Below, one piece after another: positions 26,174 through 34,845 of a stretch of DNA of 53,294 nucleotides; the stretch's first letter is position 1, and every line of letters begins with the position of its first letter. Both the position numbers and the translations under genes were made by a program. The DNA comes from Thalassospira xianhensis MCCC 1A02616 (GTDB lineage: Bacteria; Pseudomonadota; Alphaproteobacteria; Rhodospirillales; Thalassospiraceae), in contig NZ_JPWA01000034.1 of NCBI RefSeq assembly GCF_003326475.1, positions 1 through 53,294 on the forward strand, given 5' to 3'. The notes beneath the pieces are model-generated. The model was not told the origin of the DNA. It ran no database searches and was given only the letters and a program-made list of their open reading frames with translations.

Positions 26174-27986
26174 GCTCGCATTCCTCGCTGTGCCACGGTG
26201 CTTTCAATGTGACGTAACCGGCATTGCGATCTGCCTGGGCGGCCAGTCGCACTTTGAAGTTGGTTTTGCAGGCCACTTCGCCGCTGGTGATCAACTGATC
26301 AATCTCGGGGGTCGGGCCGGGAAGGTCGCGGGAAATCTGCTGAAGTTCGTGACGGACCTGCTGCCACATCATGTTTGCAAGTCCGGGGCTGTTTTCGCTT
26401 AGGGCCAGAATGGCCTCGCTCAGATTATTGACAAAAAGGCAGTAGCTGATGCGCCGCCATCCGGCCTGTCGGCTGTATTCCATGGATTGGCGGACAGCGG
26501 GGTGAACGGTTGCGTCAATATGCGCGATCCCCTTGTCCGAGGTCAGCTTGACCCCCTCGTAATCACGTAGAAGCAGTCTGGCTACATGTCCATCCTGATG
26601 GACGATGACCGTATTTTGCAGATGCGGCTCCATGACGATGCCGTGATTGTAGAACAGGAACAGAACCGGCTTCAGGAGTGCTTTCAGATAGCTTTTGAAC
26701 CATTCGAGTTTGGCGCGGTCGTTCTGGTCAAGCTTCCAGCGGGCAAAGTAACGGGCGCAATTGGATTGCAGGTCAAGATCGCGGGCAAACAGGGTGGCGG
26801 CGATCACGCATTGTTCGGCACCTTCGGTCTTGCAGAAGTTCCGGCGCAGGATTGCCCCGGTCTGTTCCCGAAACCAGATGTCATCTTCGGGATCGGCACC
26901 TTTGGGGCTCCAGCTAATGGTGGCGGGTTCTTCGATAAGGTTGAGGTCCCCTGTGGATGACGGGGCGGTGTGGGTCAGTTCGCGAAGAAGACGGTTGATC
27001 CTGATCGTGCTTTCGAGTTCGTACCACGCATTTTTGCGAACGCAGTTTGTAATGCGGATATTCAAGGAACCCTTGATGAAATAGTCGTGCCCTTCGATAT
27101 ACATCGTCCGGATCGAGGCGGTGGGGCGGGCATGAAACCCTGTTTCACCAAGATCGCGGATCATGCCTGTCCGTAAAAGGTGCTTGACGCGTGGGTCTCC
27201 AAGAAAAAGCCTGGCCTGCACCGGATGCAGGGAAATCCGTGCATATCCCGGCGGGCAGTTGTGCTGATCGGCGATGCCGTCCAGAACGGCCGAAGGGCTG
27301 GCTTCATCGGTTCGGATATTCAGCCCTGATGACGGGACCTCAAGCACATGCATCCGTACCTTTGGGGAAAATTCCGGGGAGTAACGGGCAACCGGTGCGT
27401 TATCGGGCCAAAGCCGTGCTTTCGGGGCCGGGTGGGACGGATGACCGAACCATAAATTCTGTTCGCTCGCGATATAGTCGCGGAAGGGATCGGGTTTTAC
27501 GGTTTCGGCATGCAGGGCGATTTCTTCGCTTAGTGTGATGCTGGACTGGATCTGCTTTAACAGCTCGCCATTGACCGGTGTCTCTGGCGCGGCACAGCTT
27601 GACAGAAGGCGGGCGGCAAGCAGTTCCGGATCAAGCTGTTTCCATCGCCCGCCGGGCAGTTTGCCGTAGATATGCGACAGATAATACTGACTTCCCATGC
27701 CTGATTTCCGGTCAACAAGCACAAAGAACTCGGACTGATCGGGCATGAAAACATGCATCGGAACAATGTGACCGGAAGCATGCGTAATCTCGACCGGAAG
27801 ACGATCACGATCTTTGGGCCATTGATAGCGGATCAGCCCCTGGGGCAGGGCAAATTCCTTGACCAGACAATTGAAAAGCGCGTGCGCAGGTGCCGATTGT
27901 GCCAGCGTTGAGGGTCTTGCGCCGGATTTTGACAGGGGCGGTTGCGGATTTTGTGCTTCTTCTTTTGGGATCGTGTTTCCAGCCAT
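26166..27986 (-). CDS. acsD: NIS siderophore synthetase, AcsD-like
   Basis: A 606-residue IucA/IucC-family synthetase and the first gene of the operon. It shows SIRTMYIEGHDYFIKGSLNIRITN (nucleotide/citrate pocket region), ISLHPVQARLFLG (HPVQ instead of the HPWQ of its paralogues) and MEPHLQNTVIVHQDG. In Dickeya, AcsD joins citrate and L-serine as the first committed step. ATG 27986 has AAGGA about eight bases upstream. A Fur-like box lies about 170 bases upstream and a hairpin-forming repeat just before the ribosome site. Confidence 0.88.
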   Translation of the reverse strand: MAGNTIPKEEAQNPQPPLSKSGARPSTLAQSAPAHALFNCLVKEFALPQGLIRYQWPKDRDRLPVEITHASGHIVPMHVFMPDQSEFFVLVDRKSGMGSQYYLSHIYGKLPGGRWKQLDPELLAARLLSSCAAPETPVNGELLKQIQSSITLSEEIALHAETVKPDPFRDYIASEQNLWFGHPSHPAPKARLWPDNAPVARYSPEFSPKVRMHVLEVPSSGLNIRTDEASPSAVLDGIADQHNCPPGYARISLHPVQARLFLGDPRVKHLLRTGMIRDLGETGFHARPTASIRTMYIEGHDYFIKGSLNIRITNCVRKNAWYELESTIRINRLLRELTHTAPSSTGDLNLIEEPATISWSPKGADPEDDIWFREQTGAILRRNFCKTEGAEQCVIAATLFARDLDLQSNCARYFARWKLDQNDRAKLEWFKSYLKALLKPVLFLFYNHGIVMEPHLQNTVIVHQDGHVARLLLRDYEGVKLTSDKGIAHIDATVHPAVRQSMEYSRQAGWRRISYCLFVNNLSEAILALSENSPGLANMMWQQVRHELQQISRDLPGPTPEIDQLITSGEVACKTNFKVRLAAQADRNAGYVTLKAPWHSEECEHE

Positions 27987-28000
27987 GGTCTATGTCCTTG

Positions 28001-28022
28001 TTTCTATTTTTTTTAATAGAAA
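28001..28022 (-). promoter_or_regulatory. Inverted repeat in the acsD leader
   Basis: TTTCTATT, six T, AATAGAAA: a perfect eight-base inverted repeat directly upstream of the acsD ribosome site. On the transcribed strand it reads as an A-rich loop hairpin. It could be an operator or an RNA element affecting translation; nothing more can be shown. Confidence 0.35.
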
Positions 28023-28153
28023 TTCGTAGCCTGTTGTCGTTGGCCAGGGGCATGTCCCTGCTTGATCTTCTTCTGCAAGCTGCAGTGACGTCTGATACTT
28101 TACGTTGTTCTGATGTTCTGCGGCTCACTCATTGCGGGCACGTTATTAATATT

Positions 28154-28172
28154 GATAATGATTGTCAATTGC
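28154..28172 (-). promoter_or_regulatory. Fur box upstream of the siderophore operon
   Basis: GATAATGATTGTCAATTGC matches the 19-base Fur consensus at 14 positions by eye, with the first nine identical. It lies about 170 bases before acsD in an AT-rich stretch (ATTAATATTGATAATG) that can hold a promoter. It mirrors the site before the TonB receptor, so iron limitation would induce both ends of the locus. Confidence 0.6.
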
Positions 28173-28400
28173 GAAATGAGGGCGGGGAAAATTTTCACAA
28201 AACCGATATTTTCGCAGATGAAGAAGCGCCTGCCGGGAAGGGCAGAGGAGGGGAGCTGGCCTGAAACCGGCAGGCCTCTCCGGCGCGGACTGCGTGATGC
28301 CGCATCCTCCTTCTTATTCGATTTTTTTGAGAAAGTTCTTGATTTGTTCTTTTGTTTATGGCATAAGAGAAAAATCAACGGGAGAAATGCACCCGGACCA

Positions 28401-28435
28401 AAACCCGCAAAGCCAGATGCGCTTTGCGGGTTTTT
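28401..28435 (+). terminator. Strong terminator, possible end of a small RNA
   Basis: AAACCCGCAAAG (28401-28412) pairs with CTTTGCGGGTTT (28422-28433), nine-base loop, then T-run. No convincing protein gene ends here. Upstream lies an AT-rich stretch (28318-28375, with TTGATT and TATGGCATAAGAG) that could be a promoter, so a short non-coding RNA of about 60-100 bases is possible. A frame starting ATG 28387 runs straight through the terminator and looks accidental. Confidence 0.6.
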
Positions 28436-28884
28436 GCGTTTGGGGCCAGACCAGAGAGGTCATCAGGGTGCAGGGACAAAGACACAGACAGGGATGGGGA
28501 TGCAGACCGGCGGCAAAGAAACAGGCAGGGCGGCGGGGTAATCCGCAGGATATGGGGCGGCGGATGGCGGAGCCATTACGGCGGCAATCTGCACGAGGAT
28601 TAAGAGGACTAACCCGATCATTTGTCATGACGGGAGAGGTGCGTCTTGTTGAGGAGGGATAAGTTAAATCTGCCGGGAGCGGCAGCGATGGCAGCAGCGG
28701 GCAGCAGTGAGCTATGGCCCGACGATGGTGGACCAATGGGACCCGTGCGCCCGAAGTTTGTCCGGGCTTAAGTCGTGGCGGGGAAGTCCGGTTTTGGGTG
28801 GGGTAATGGCCATCGGTTTTTCAACCTCCAGGAGCTAGAACGGCAAGTGCGGGCATCAATTGTAATTGTAGCCTCCTCACCTTT
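28436..28884. other. Non-coding stretch, G-rich
   Basis: About 450 bases between the terminator and the promoter of the next gene. The + strand is rich in GGCGG/GGCAG runs. Open frames exist on both strands but none has a good ribosome site or recognisable protein sequence. I see no gene, IS end or tandem repeat here. Confidence 0.4.
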
Positions 28885-28926
28885 TTGCCAGAATATTGTC
28901 TGGTTTAATACAACCTCTGGGGTTGT
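28885..28926 (+). promoter_or_regulatory. Promoter with palindromic operator before the 270-residue protein
   Basis: TTGCCA (28885-28890) and AATACA (28907-28912) are spaced by 16 bases. CCAGA-ATATTG-TCTGG (28888-28903) is a perfect inverted repeat covering the -35 and spacer. ACAACC-TCTGG-GGTTGT (28910-28926) forms a second repeat just before the ribosome site GGGGAAGG. The arrangement suggests a dedicated repressor or autoregulation. Confidence 0.4.
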
Positions 28927-28940
28927 GGTGGGGAAGGTAA

Positions 28941-29753
28941 ATGGTTGACGACATCGAAAAACCCGAGATGCCAAAGGGTGGGGGCAAGAAAGCAAAAGTA
29001 GCCAGAGGCGCGTTACAGGCTGTTGGCGGAGCGGTGCCCTTAGTTGGTGGGTTGGTGTCGGCGGTAGCTGGTGCATGGTCAGAACATGAGCAAGAGCAGG
29101 TAAATCGCTTCTTTGACCATTGGATTAGGATGCTACATGACGAGTTAAAAGAGAAAGAGGAAACGATCATCGAGATTATGGCTCGGCTTGACATGCAAGA
29201 CGAGGAGGTAATCAAACGCGTCGAAAGTCCAGAATATCAGTCGCTATTGAAAAAAGCATTCCGAGATTGGGCCGGTGCTGAGAGCAACGATAAAAGAGTT
29301 CTCATTCGGAATATTCTGACAAACGCGGCACAAACTTCCATCTCAAGTGATGACGTAATCAAAATGTATTTGGATTGGCTGGAAAAATATTCGTTGATGC
29401 ATTTTCAAGTGATTTCAGCGATCTATAGTCAGCCTGGTATAACGCGTGGTGGTATGTGGAGAAGCATCGGGAAAGGAGATGTTCGAGAAGACTCTGCGGA
29501 CGCGGACTTGTTTAAGCTATTAATTCGAGACTTAAGCACGGGCGGTATAATTCGACAGCACCGCGAAACCGACTACTACGGTAATTCTATAGCAAAAAGG
29601 CCTCAACGAAGGCCAAAAGGAAATGGCCCCAAGCCCGCAGTTTCTGCGTTTGATGATGTTGAAGAATATGAGCTTACAGACCTCGGCAAACAGTTTGTCC
29701 ACTACGCGATGACAGAGCAAACAGTTAAGATTGACTTTGATCAAAGTGACTGA
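28941..29753 (+). CDS. Protein of unknown function with glycine-rich membrane segment
   Basis: A 270-residue protein I do not recognise as a named family. Residues 1-22 are Lys/Gly rich. Residues 24-46 (GALQAVGGAVPLVGGLVSAVAGA) form a small-residue, glycine-zipper-like hydrophobic segment. Residues 47-115 are charged and probably helical or coiled (FFDHWIRMLHDELKEKEETIIEIM). Residues about 145-210 resemble a winged-helix region with MHFQVISAIYSQPGITRGG and LIRDLSTGGIIRQHRE, ending with a YELTDLGKQFVHYAM segment. Codon use is more AT-rich than its neighbours, a possible sign of transfer. It stands alone with its own promoter. A membrane-acting effector (for instance of a defence system) is a speculation. 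Confidence 0.82.
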   Translation: MVDDIEKPEMPKGGGKKAKVARGALQAVGGAVPLVGGLVSAVAGAWSEHEQEQVNRFFDHWIRMLHDELKEKEETIIEIMARLDMQDEEVIKRVESPEYQSLLKKAFRDWAGAESNDKRVLIRNILTNAAQTSISSDDVIKMYLDWLEKYSLMHFQVISAIYSQPGITRGGMWRSIGKGDVREDSADADLFKLLIRDLSTGGIIRQHRETDYYGNSIAKRPQRRPKGNGPKPAVSAFDDVEEYELTDLGKQFVHYAMTEQTVKIDFDQSD

Positions 29754-30049
29754 CGCCAACTGTGTCGATCTTCGTCGCTAACTTGATGCCTGCCATGTGG
29801 TGCTCGGATTAGGGTAGGGGAAATTGATCAAAATCGTCAGTCCGGGCTGCGACACCACATCCTCCCTCCATGCGCAATGGTACTCTCCATTCGTCGTATT
29901 CGTTCAGTCCATATCCTCCGGGTTTTGCTAGTCTTCGTGATTGCAATCATAGGATGGTTTTTGTCCTCCGTTTTCCGGGCAGGAGCCTGCTGATTGGAAT
30001 GGAAGGCCGGGAAGTAATTCCGGCGTCATATAATCGGAGGAGGAAGCAG
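29754..30049. other. Intergenic region upstream of fdhA
   Basis: About 300 bases without a gene. It contains CCGG-GAAGTAATT-CCGG (30008-30024) and GGAGGAGGAAG just before the fdhA start. A frame in phase with fdhA is open from 29870 but lacks family similarity upstream of 30050. A GbdR-type activator site would be expected here; I could not identify one. Confidence 0.35.
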
Positions 30050-31240
30050 ATGAGCAGCAACAGAGGTGTGGTGTATGTCGGGCCCGGCAAGGTCGAGGTC
30101 AGGAATATTGCCGATCCGGTGATGGCATCGCCCAATGGCCGGAAGCTTGACCATGCCGTCATTCTGAAAGTGATCAGTACCAACATTTGCGGATCGGACC
30201 AGCATATGGTGCGCGGCCGCACGACCGCAGAGCCGGGGTTGGTTCTGGGGCATGAAATTACCGGCGAGATCATCGAGAAGGGCAGCGACGTCGAGCAGCT
30301 TGAGATCGGCGATATCGTATCGGTCCCGTTCAATGTTGCCTGCGGGCGGTGCCGGTGCTGCAAGTCGCAGGATACCGGTGTGTGCCTGACGGTGAACCCG
30401 GCGCGTGCGGGTGGGGCCTATGGCTATGTCGATATGGGCGGCTGGATCGGCGGGCAGGCGCGTTATGTCATGGTGCCGTATGCCGATTTCAACCTTTTGA
30501 AATTCCCCGACCGTGAGCAGGCGATGGATAAAATCCGTGACCTGACGATGCTGTCCGACATTCTGCCGACCGGGTTCCACGGTGCGGTGCAGGCCGGTGT
30601 TGGTGTCGGGTCCATCGTTTATGTTGCCGGTGCCGGGCCGGTCGGGATGGCAGCCGCCGCGTCGGCACGTATCCTGGGGGCCGCCGTTGTGATGGTCGGT
30701 GATTTCAACAAGGAACGTCTGGCGCATGCATCGAAGATGGGCTTTGAGGCGGTCGATCTGTCGCAAAGTGACCGTCTGGGCGAAATGATTGCCGAAATCA
30801 CCGGAAACCCGGAAGTAGACAGCGCCATCGATGCGGTCGGGTTTGAAGCCCGCGGGCATACGGGTGGCGAACAGCCGGCGATTGTGTTGAACCAGATGAT
30901 GGAAATCACGCGCGCGGCCGGTTCCATCGGCATTCCGGGGCTTTATGTGACCGAAGATCCCGGTGCGGTCGATGATGCGGCCAAGCAGGGCAGTCTGTCG
31001 CTTCGGTTCGGGCTTGGCTGGGCCAAGGCGCAGTCGTTCCATACCGGGCAGACGCCGGTGATCAAATATAACCGGCAACTGATGCAGGCGATCCTGCATG
31101 ACCGCCTGAAGATCGCCGATATCGTCAATGCGCAGGTGATCTCGCTTGATGATGCGGCGAAGGGTTATGAAAGCTTTGATCAGGGGGCGGCCAAGAAATT
31201 CGTGCTTGATCCGCATGATGTTCTGGCGAAGGCGAGCTAG
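30050..31240 (+). CDS. fdhA: Glutathione-independent formaldehyde dehydrogenase
   Basis: A 396-residue zinc-dependent medium-chain dehydrogenase of the Pseudomonas putida FdhA type, oxidising formaldehyde to formate with tightly bound NAD. Catalytic zinc ligands are in ICGSDQH and GHEITGE; structural zinc cysteines are in CGRCRCCKSQDTGVC; the nucleotide motif is VAGAGPVGMAAAASA. ATG 30050 has GGAGGAGGAAG upstream. It is convergent with the dimethylglycine dehydrogenase operon. In betaine catabolism it removes formaldehyde released by the GbcAB monooxygenase. Confidence 0.94.
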   Translation: MSSNRGVVYVGPGKVEVRNIADPVMASPNGRKLDHAVILKVISTNICGSDQHMVRGRTTAEPGLVLGHEITGEIIEKGSDVEQLEIGDIVSVPFNVACGRCRCCKSQDTGVCLTVNPARAGGAYGYVDMGGWIGGQARYVMVPYADFNLLKFPDREQAMDKIRDLTMLSDILPTGFHGAVQAGVGVGSIVYVAGAGPVGMAAAASARILGAAVVMVGDFNKERLAHASKMGFEAVDLSQSDRLGEMIAEITGNPEVDSAIDAVGFEARGHTGGEQPAIVLNQMMEITRAAGSIGIPGLYVTEDPGAVDDAAKQGSLSLRFGLGWAKAQSFHTGQTPVIKYNRQLMQAILHDRLKIADIVNAQVISLDDAAKGYESFDQGAAKKFVLDPHDVLAKAS

Positions 31241-31277
31241 TCGCGAGGCTTGGACTTAACCCGAGCCAGAAACGAAA

Positions 31278-31310
31278 AACGGGAGCCAGCAGTGGCTCCC
31301 GTTCTTTTTT
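31278..31310. terminator. Terminator between fdhA and dimethylglycine dehydrogenase
   Basis: AACGGGAGCCA pairs with TGGCTCCCGTT around loop GCAG, followed by CTTTTTT on + and preceded by GAAAA, so it can act for both convergent genes. Confidence 0.88.
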
Positions 31311-31327
31311 ATCCGCGATGTTGATTG

Positions 31328-33889
31328 TTAGCTGCGCGGTTTGAGGTTTTCCGGGTCGTAAAGCGGCTTGTAACCGATGCCGACGACTTCGACCGGGTAA
31401 ATCTCGTCAAAATAGGAGACGGTCAGTTTGCGGCCTTCCTGGCAATAATCCCACGGCAGATAGGCGAGTGCTATGTTTTTGCCGATGCTGGGGCCAAACG
31501 CGATGGAGGTCGTGTAGGAGCGACGGCCAAGTTCATCAATCAGGGTTTTGCCGGTGTCCGGGTCCATGACCGGCAGATTGCCGACCGGGTAGCGCGCCAC
31601 CCCATTGGCATCCTTGTTGTCGGTCATGACAAGGGTGCAGAGCATGGCCGGTTGATGATCGCGTTCGCGATATTCGACATGCTTTGCCTTGCCACGGAAA
31701 TCGGCCTCTTTGACCTTTGGGCGGGCAAGGGCGGCTTCGATCAGGTTATATTGCGTATGCAGATCGGCGTTTTGCAGGCGCAGTGATTTTTCCAGACGGC
31801 GCGAGTTGGCGTAGGTTTCAACACCAACCGCCATCACGCCAATACCGCGCAGCGCATCCCAGACGGCAAGACCGTCTTCGTAGCGCATATGAAGCTCCCA
31901 CCCCTGTTCGCCGACATAGGAAATGCGAAACGCGGTGACGGTTTTGCCCGCAATGCTGATCTGGCGGATGGCGGCAAACGGGAAGTTTTCGATATCGAGT
32001 TCTTCGGGGGCGGCAACAACCTTTTTAAGGTTTTCACGGGCGTTCGGGCCCCAGATACCAATCGTGGTGAATTTTTCGGTGACGTCGGTAATGGTGACGT
32101 CCCAGCCCTTGTCCTGTGCCATGCGGCGCATATAGATCAGGTCACGCGGGCCGGCATCCGCCCCATTGACCAGACGGCAGCGGTCGGCCATGCGGAAAAC
32201 GGTAAAGTCGGCACGCACCATGCCCTCGTCATCAAGCATGTGGGTATAGATACCCTTGCCGATATTGGCATCCCCGCCGATTTTGGCGGCACAGAGCCAT
32301 TCCATGAGTTCGACATGATCCGGGCCTTCGATATCGGTCATGTGGAAGTGCGACAGGTTGATGATGCCGCAATCGTCACTCATGGCGAGCTGTTCGGCGT
32401 TGGAAACGCGCCAGAAATGGCGGGTATCCCATTCATTTTCACGCACCGGCACCCGGTCGGCGTATTTTTCCAGCAGATGTTCGTTGGCGGCGTAACCGTG
32501 CGCGCGTTCCCAACCGCCCAGTTCCATGAAATAGCCGCCAAGTTCGACTTCGCGTTCATAGAAGGGGGAGCGGCGGATGCCGCGGGCTTTTGAAAATGGC
32601 TCGCGCGGGTGGACGGGCGGGTTATAGATCTTTTTCGCGGTTTCCCAGCAGCGGTCGTAAATGTATTTCTCGTCGAGCTGGAATTCATTGAAGCGGGCGA
32701 AATCAATCGCATGGTGATCGACATGGGTGCGGCCATGGGTCATCCAGTCGGCAATCAGTTTGCCCATGCCGGGCCCGTCCTTGATCCAGATGCCGACCGC
32801 ATACCAAAGGCCGCGCAGCTTCTGGCTTTCGCCCATCGAAGGGCCGCCATCAGCCGAGGTTTGCAAAAGACCGTTGAAGGAATGGCTTTCGTTAAAGCCA
32901 AGTTCGGTCAGGATCGGGGTCAGTTCCATGGCACGTTCAAGCGGCTCGATCACGTCTTCGAGTTCAAGATCGCGCTGGGACGGGGACAGGCGGGCCTGAT
33001 CCTTTTCAAGGATTTCGCGCGGATGGACCAGACGCGGGTTTTCTTCGTAGTAGTAGCCCCATTCGATCTGGCCGCCCTCGGTGCTTTTGGGATCGCCGGT
33101 ATCGCGCATATAGGCGGAATTCCCCTGATCGCGCAGAAGCGGCATGCCGATTTCAACACCGGTTCCGGCAAATTCGTTATAGGGCCCAAAGAAGGTCAGC
33201 GGATGGTCAACCGGCATCACCGGCAGGTCTTCGCCGGCCATTTCGGCAATCAGGCGGCCCCAAAGCCCGGCACAGACGACGACATAATCGGCATGGATCG
33301 TGCCGCGTTCGGTTTTGACCCCGATGATGCGGCCATTTTCGGTGATCAGTTCAAGGGCGGAGGTGTTGGCAAAGATTTTGAGCTTGTCACTTGCGACACC
33401 CTGATCGATCAGCTTGCCGGCGACGGTTTGCGAGCGCGGGATGACAAGGCCAGCATCCGGGTCCCACATCGCACCCTGAATCTGGTCTTCTTCGAGAAGG
33501 GGGAATTTTTCCTTGGCCTCGGACGCGCTGATGATTTTGACATTGGTGCCAAACGCCTTGCCGGAATCAACGCGGCGTTTGAGTTCGGCCATGCGGGCAT
33601 CATCGCCAACGCGGGCAACCTCGATCCCGCCGATGCGGGCGTAATGGCCCATCTTTTCGTAGAAATCGATGGAATACATCGTTGTCCAGCAGGACAGCAG
33701 ATCATGGCTTGTCGCAAAGCAGAAATCCGACGCATGCGCGGTCGAGCCGATATCGGTCGGGATGCCGGATTTGTCGATGCCGACAATATCGTCCCAGCCA
33801 TTTTCGATCAGATGGTGGGATACCGATGCACCCACAATACCGCCGACGCCGACGATAACGACTTTTGCCCTGTTCGGAAATGCGGCCAT
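31328..33889 (-). CDS. Dimethylglycine dehydrogenase-type FAD/folate enzyme
   Basis: An 853-residue two-domain enzyme. Residues 1 to about 400 are a DAO-type FAD domain with VVIVGVGGIVGASVSHHL at the start; His52 in GSTAHAS matches the histidine that binds FAD covalently in dimethylglycine and sarcosine dehydrogenases. The C-terminal half is a GcvT-like tetrahydrofolate domain (YVGEQGWELHM, then ETYANSRRLEKSLR). It would demethylate dimethylglycine to sarcosine, passing the methyl unit to folate and electrons to ETF. Sarcosine dehydrogenase activity cannot be excluded. It is the last gene of etfB-etfA-purU-dmgdh. Confidence 0.88.
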   Translation of the reverse strand: MAAFPNRAKVVIVGVGGIVGASVSHHLIENGWDDIVGIDKSGIPTDIGSTAHASDFCFATSHDLLSCWTTMYSIDFYEKMGHYARIGGIEVARVGDDARMAELKRRVDSGKAFGTNVKIISASEAKEKFPLLEEDQIQGAMWDPDAGLVIPRSQTVAGKLIDQGVASDKLKIFANTSALELITENGRIIGVKTERGTIHADYVVVCAGLWGRLIAEMAGEDLPVMPVDHPLTFFGPYNEFAGTGVEIGMPLLRDQGNSAYMRDTGDPKSTEGGQIEWGYYYEENPRLVHPREILEKDQARLSPSQRDLELEDVIEPLERAMELTPILTELGFNESHSFNGLLQTSADGGPSMGESQKLRGLWYAVGIWIKDGPGMGKLIADWMTHGRTHVDHHAIDFARFNEFQLDEKYIYDRCWETAKKIYNPPVHPREPFSKARGIRRSPFYEREVELGGYFMELGGWERAHGYAANEHLLEKYADRVPVRENEWDTRHFWRVSNAEQLAMSDDCGIINLSHFHMTDIEGPDHVELMEWLCAAKIGGDANIGKGIYTHMLDDEGMVRADFTVFRMADRCRLVNGADAGPRDLIYMRRMAQDKGWDVTITDVTEKFTTIGIWGPNARENLKKVVAAPEELDIENFPFAAIRQISIAGKTVTAFRISYVGEQGWELHMRYEDGLAVWDALRGIGVMAVGVETYANSRRLEKSLRLQNADLHTQYNLIEAALARPKVKEADFRGKAKHVEYRERDHQPAMLCTLVMTDNKDANGVARYPVGNLPVMDPDTGKTLIDELGRRSYTTSIAFGPSIGKNIALAYLPWDYCQEGRKLTVSYFDEIYPVEVVGIGYKPLYDPENLKPRS

Positions 33890-33952
33890 TTCTCTCTTTC
33901 CTTCTTATTGCGATGGTTATCTTGTGTCGGCGGAGGCGGAATTCTGGCGGTA

Positions 33953-34810
33953 TTATTGGGTGAAAACCACGGTACGGTTTTTGTTCAGCATCACGCGGCC
34001 TTCGAGGTGATATTTGACGCCACGGGCCAGAACGCGGGCTTCGATATCGCGCCCGGTGGCTACGAAATCATCGGCCGACATGGCGTGGCTGACGCGTTCT
34101 GTTTCCTGTTCGATGATCGGGCCTTCGTCGAGGTCTGGCGTGACATAGTGCGCGGTCGCCCCGATCAGTTTCACCCCGCGTTCATAGGCCTGATGATAGG
34201 GTTTAGCGCCTTTGAAGGACGGCAGGAACGAGTGGTGAATATTGATGATCATGCCATAAAACTGGCTTGAAAGATCGTTGGTCAGGACCTGCATATAGCG
34301 GGCAAGGACGACCAGTTCGGATTTGGTTTCCTTGATCAGATCGGCAAGTTTGGCTTCCTGTTCGATCTTGTTTTCCTTGTTCACCGGCCAGTAATGGAAG
34401 GGGATGCCTTCCTGATCGGCGATTTTGCGCGCGTCTTCGTGGTTCGAGACGATGGCGGCGACTTCGGCATCAAGCCAGCCGACCTTGATCTGATACAGCA
34501 GATGCAGCATCGCGTGATCGAATTTGGAGACCATGATGATGATCTTGGGACGGCGGGACAGATCATCGATCTTGAGCTTCATATTGAAACGGTCAACCGC
34601 CGGGTTCAGCATCAGTTCGATTTCGGCCTTGCTGACATTTTCCGGCGTGCTGGTGGCGATGCGCAAAAAGAACTGGTTGGTCTGACGGTCCCAGAACTGG
34701 TTGGATTCAATGATATTCGCCCCGCGCGATGCCAGGGCAGAGGCGACGGTTGCGACAATGCCCGGCTGGTCGTCACAGGCGATACGCAGGGTATAGGAAT
34801 GTTCGCTCAC
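33953..34810 (-). CDS. purU: Formyltetrahydrofolate deformylase
   Basis: A 285-residue PurU: an N-terminal ACT domain (TLRIACDDQPGIVATVASAL) and a C-terminal formyltransferase-fold hydrolase with INIHHSFLPSFKGAKPYHQAYERGV and HYVTPDLDEGPII, which hold the catalytic Asn/His/Asp set. It hydrolyses 10-formyl-THF to formate and THF. Next to the folate-linked dimethylglycine dehydrogenase it would regenerate THF loaded by methyl oxidation. Gap to dmgdh is 63 bases, to etfA 35. Confidence 0.95.
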   Translation of the reverse strand: MSEHSYTLRIACDDQPGIVATVASALASRGANIIESNQFWDRQTNQFFLRIATSTPENVSKAEIELMLNPAVDRFNMKLKIDDLSRRPKIIIMVSKFDHAMLHLLYQIKVGWLDAEVAAIVSNHEDARKIADQEGIPFHYWPVNKENKIEQEAKLADLIKETKSELVVLARYMQVLTNDLSSQFYGMIINIHHSFLPSFKGAKPYHQAYERGVKLIGATAHYVTPDLDEGPIIEQETERVSHAMSADDFVATGRDIEARVLARGVKYHLEGRVMLNKNRTVVFTQ

Positions 34811-34845
34811 TGGATGTGCTCCGTTTCAAAGGGGTGTTTGGCGTG

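Noticed and set aside
28294..28662. 122-codon frame on + after the siderophore promoter region
   Set aside because: Its likely start at ATG 28387 leads directly through an intrinsic terminator, and the rest is Gly/Arg/Gln-rich without similarity.
28436..28884. Possible insertion-sequence remnant in the non-coding G-rich stretch
   Set aside because: No terminal inverted repeats, target duplication or transposase fragment could be seen.
30026..31216. 396-codon open frame on - opposite fdhA
   Set aside because: Antisense to a textbook zinc dehydrogenase; the translation is Arg/His/Asp-rich with no recognisable domain.
32609..34270. 553-codon open frame on + opposite the dimethylglycine dehydrogenase and purU genes
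   Set aside because: It is antisense to two strongly supported genes, crosses both, and has low-complexity translation without family motifs; long shadows are usual in GC-rich DNA.
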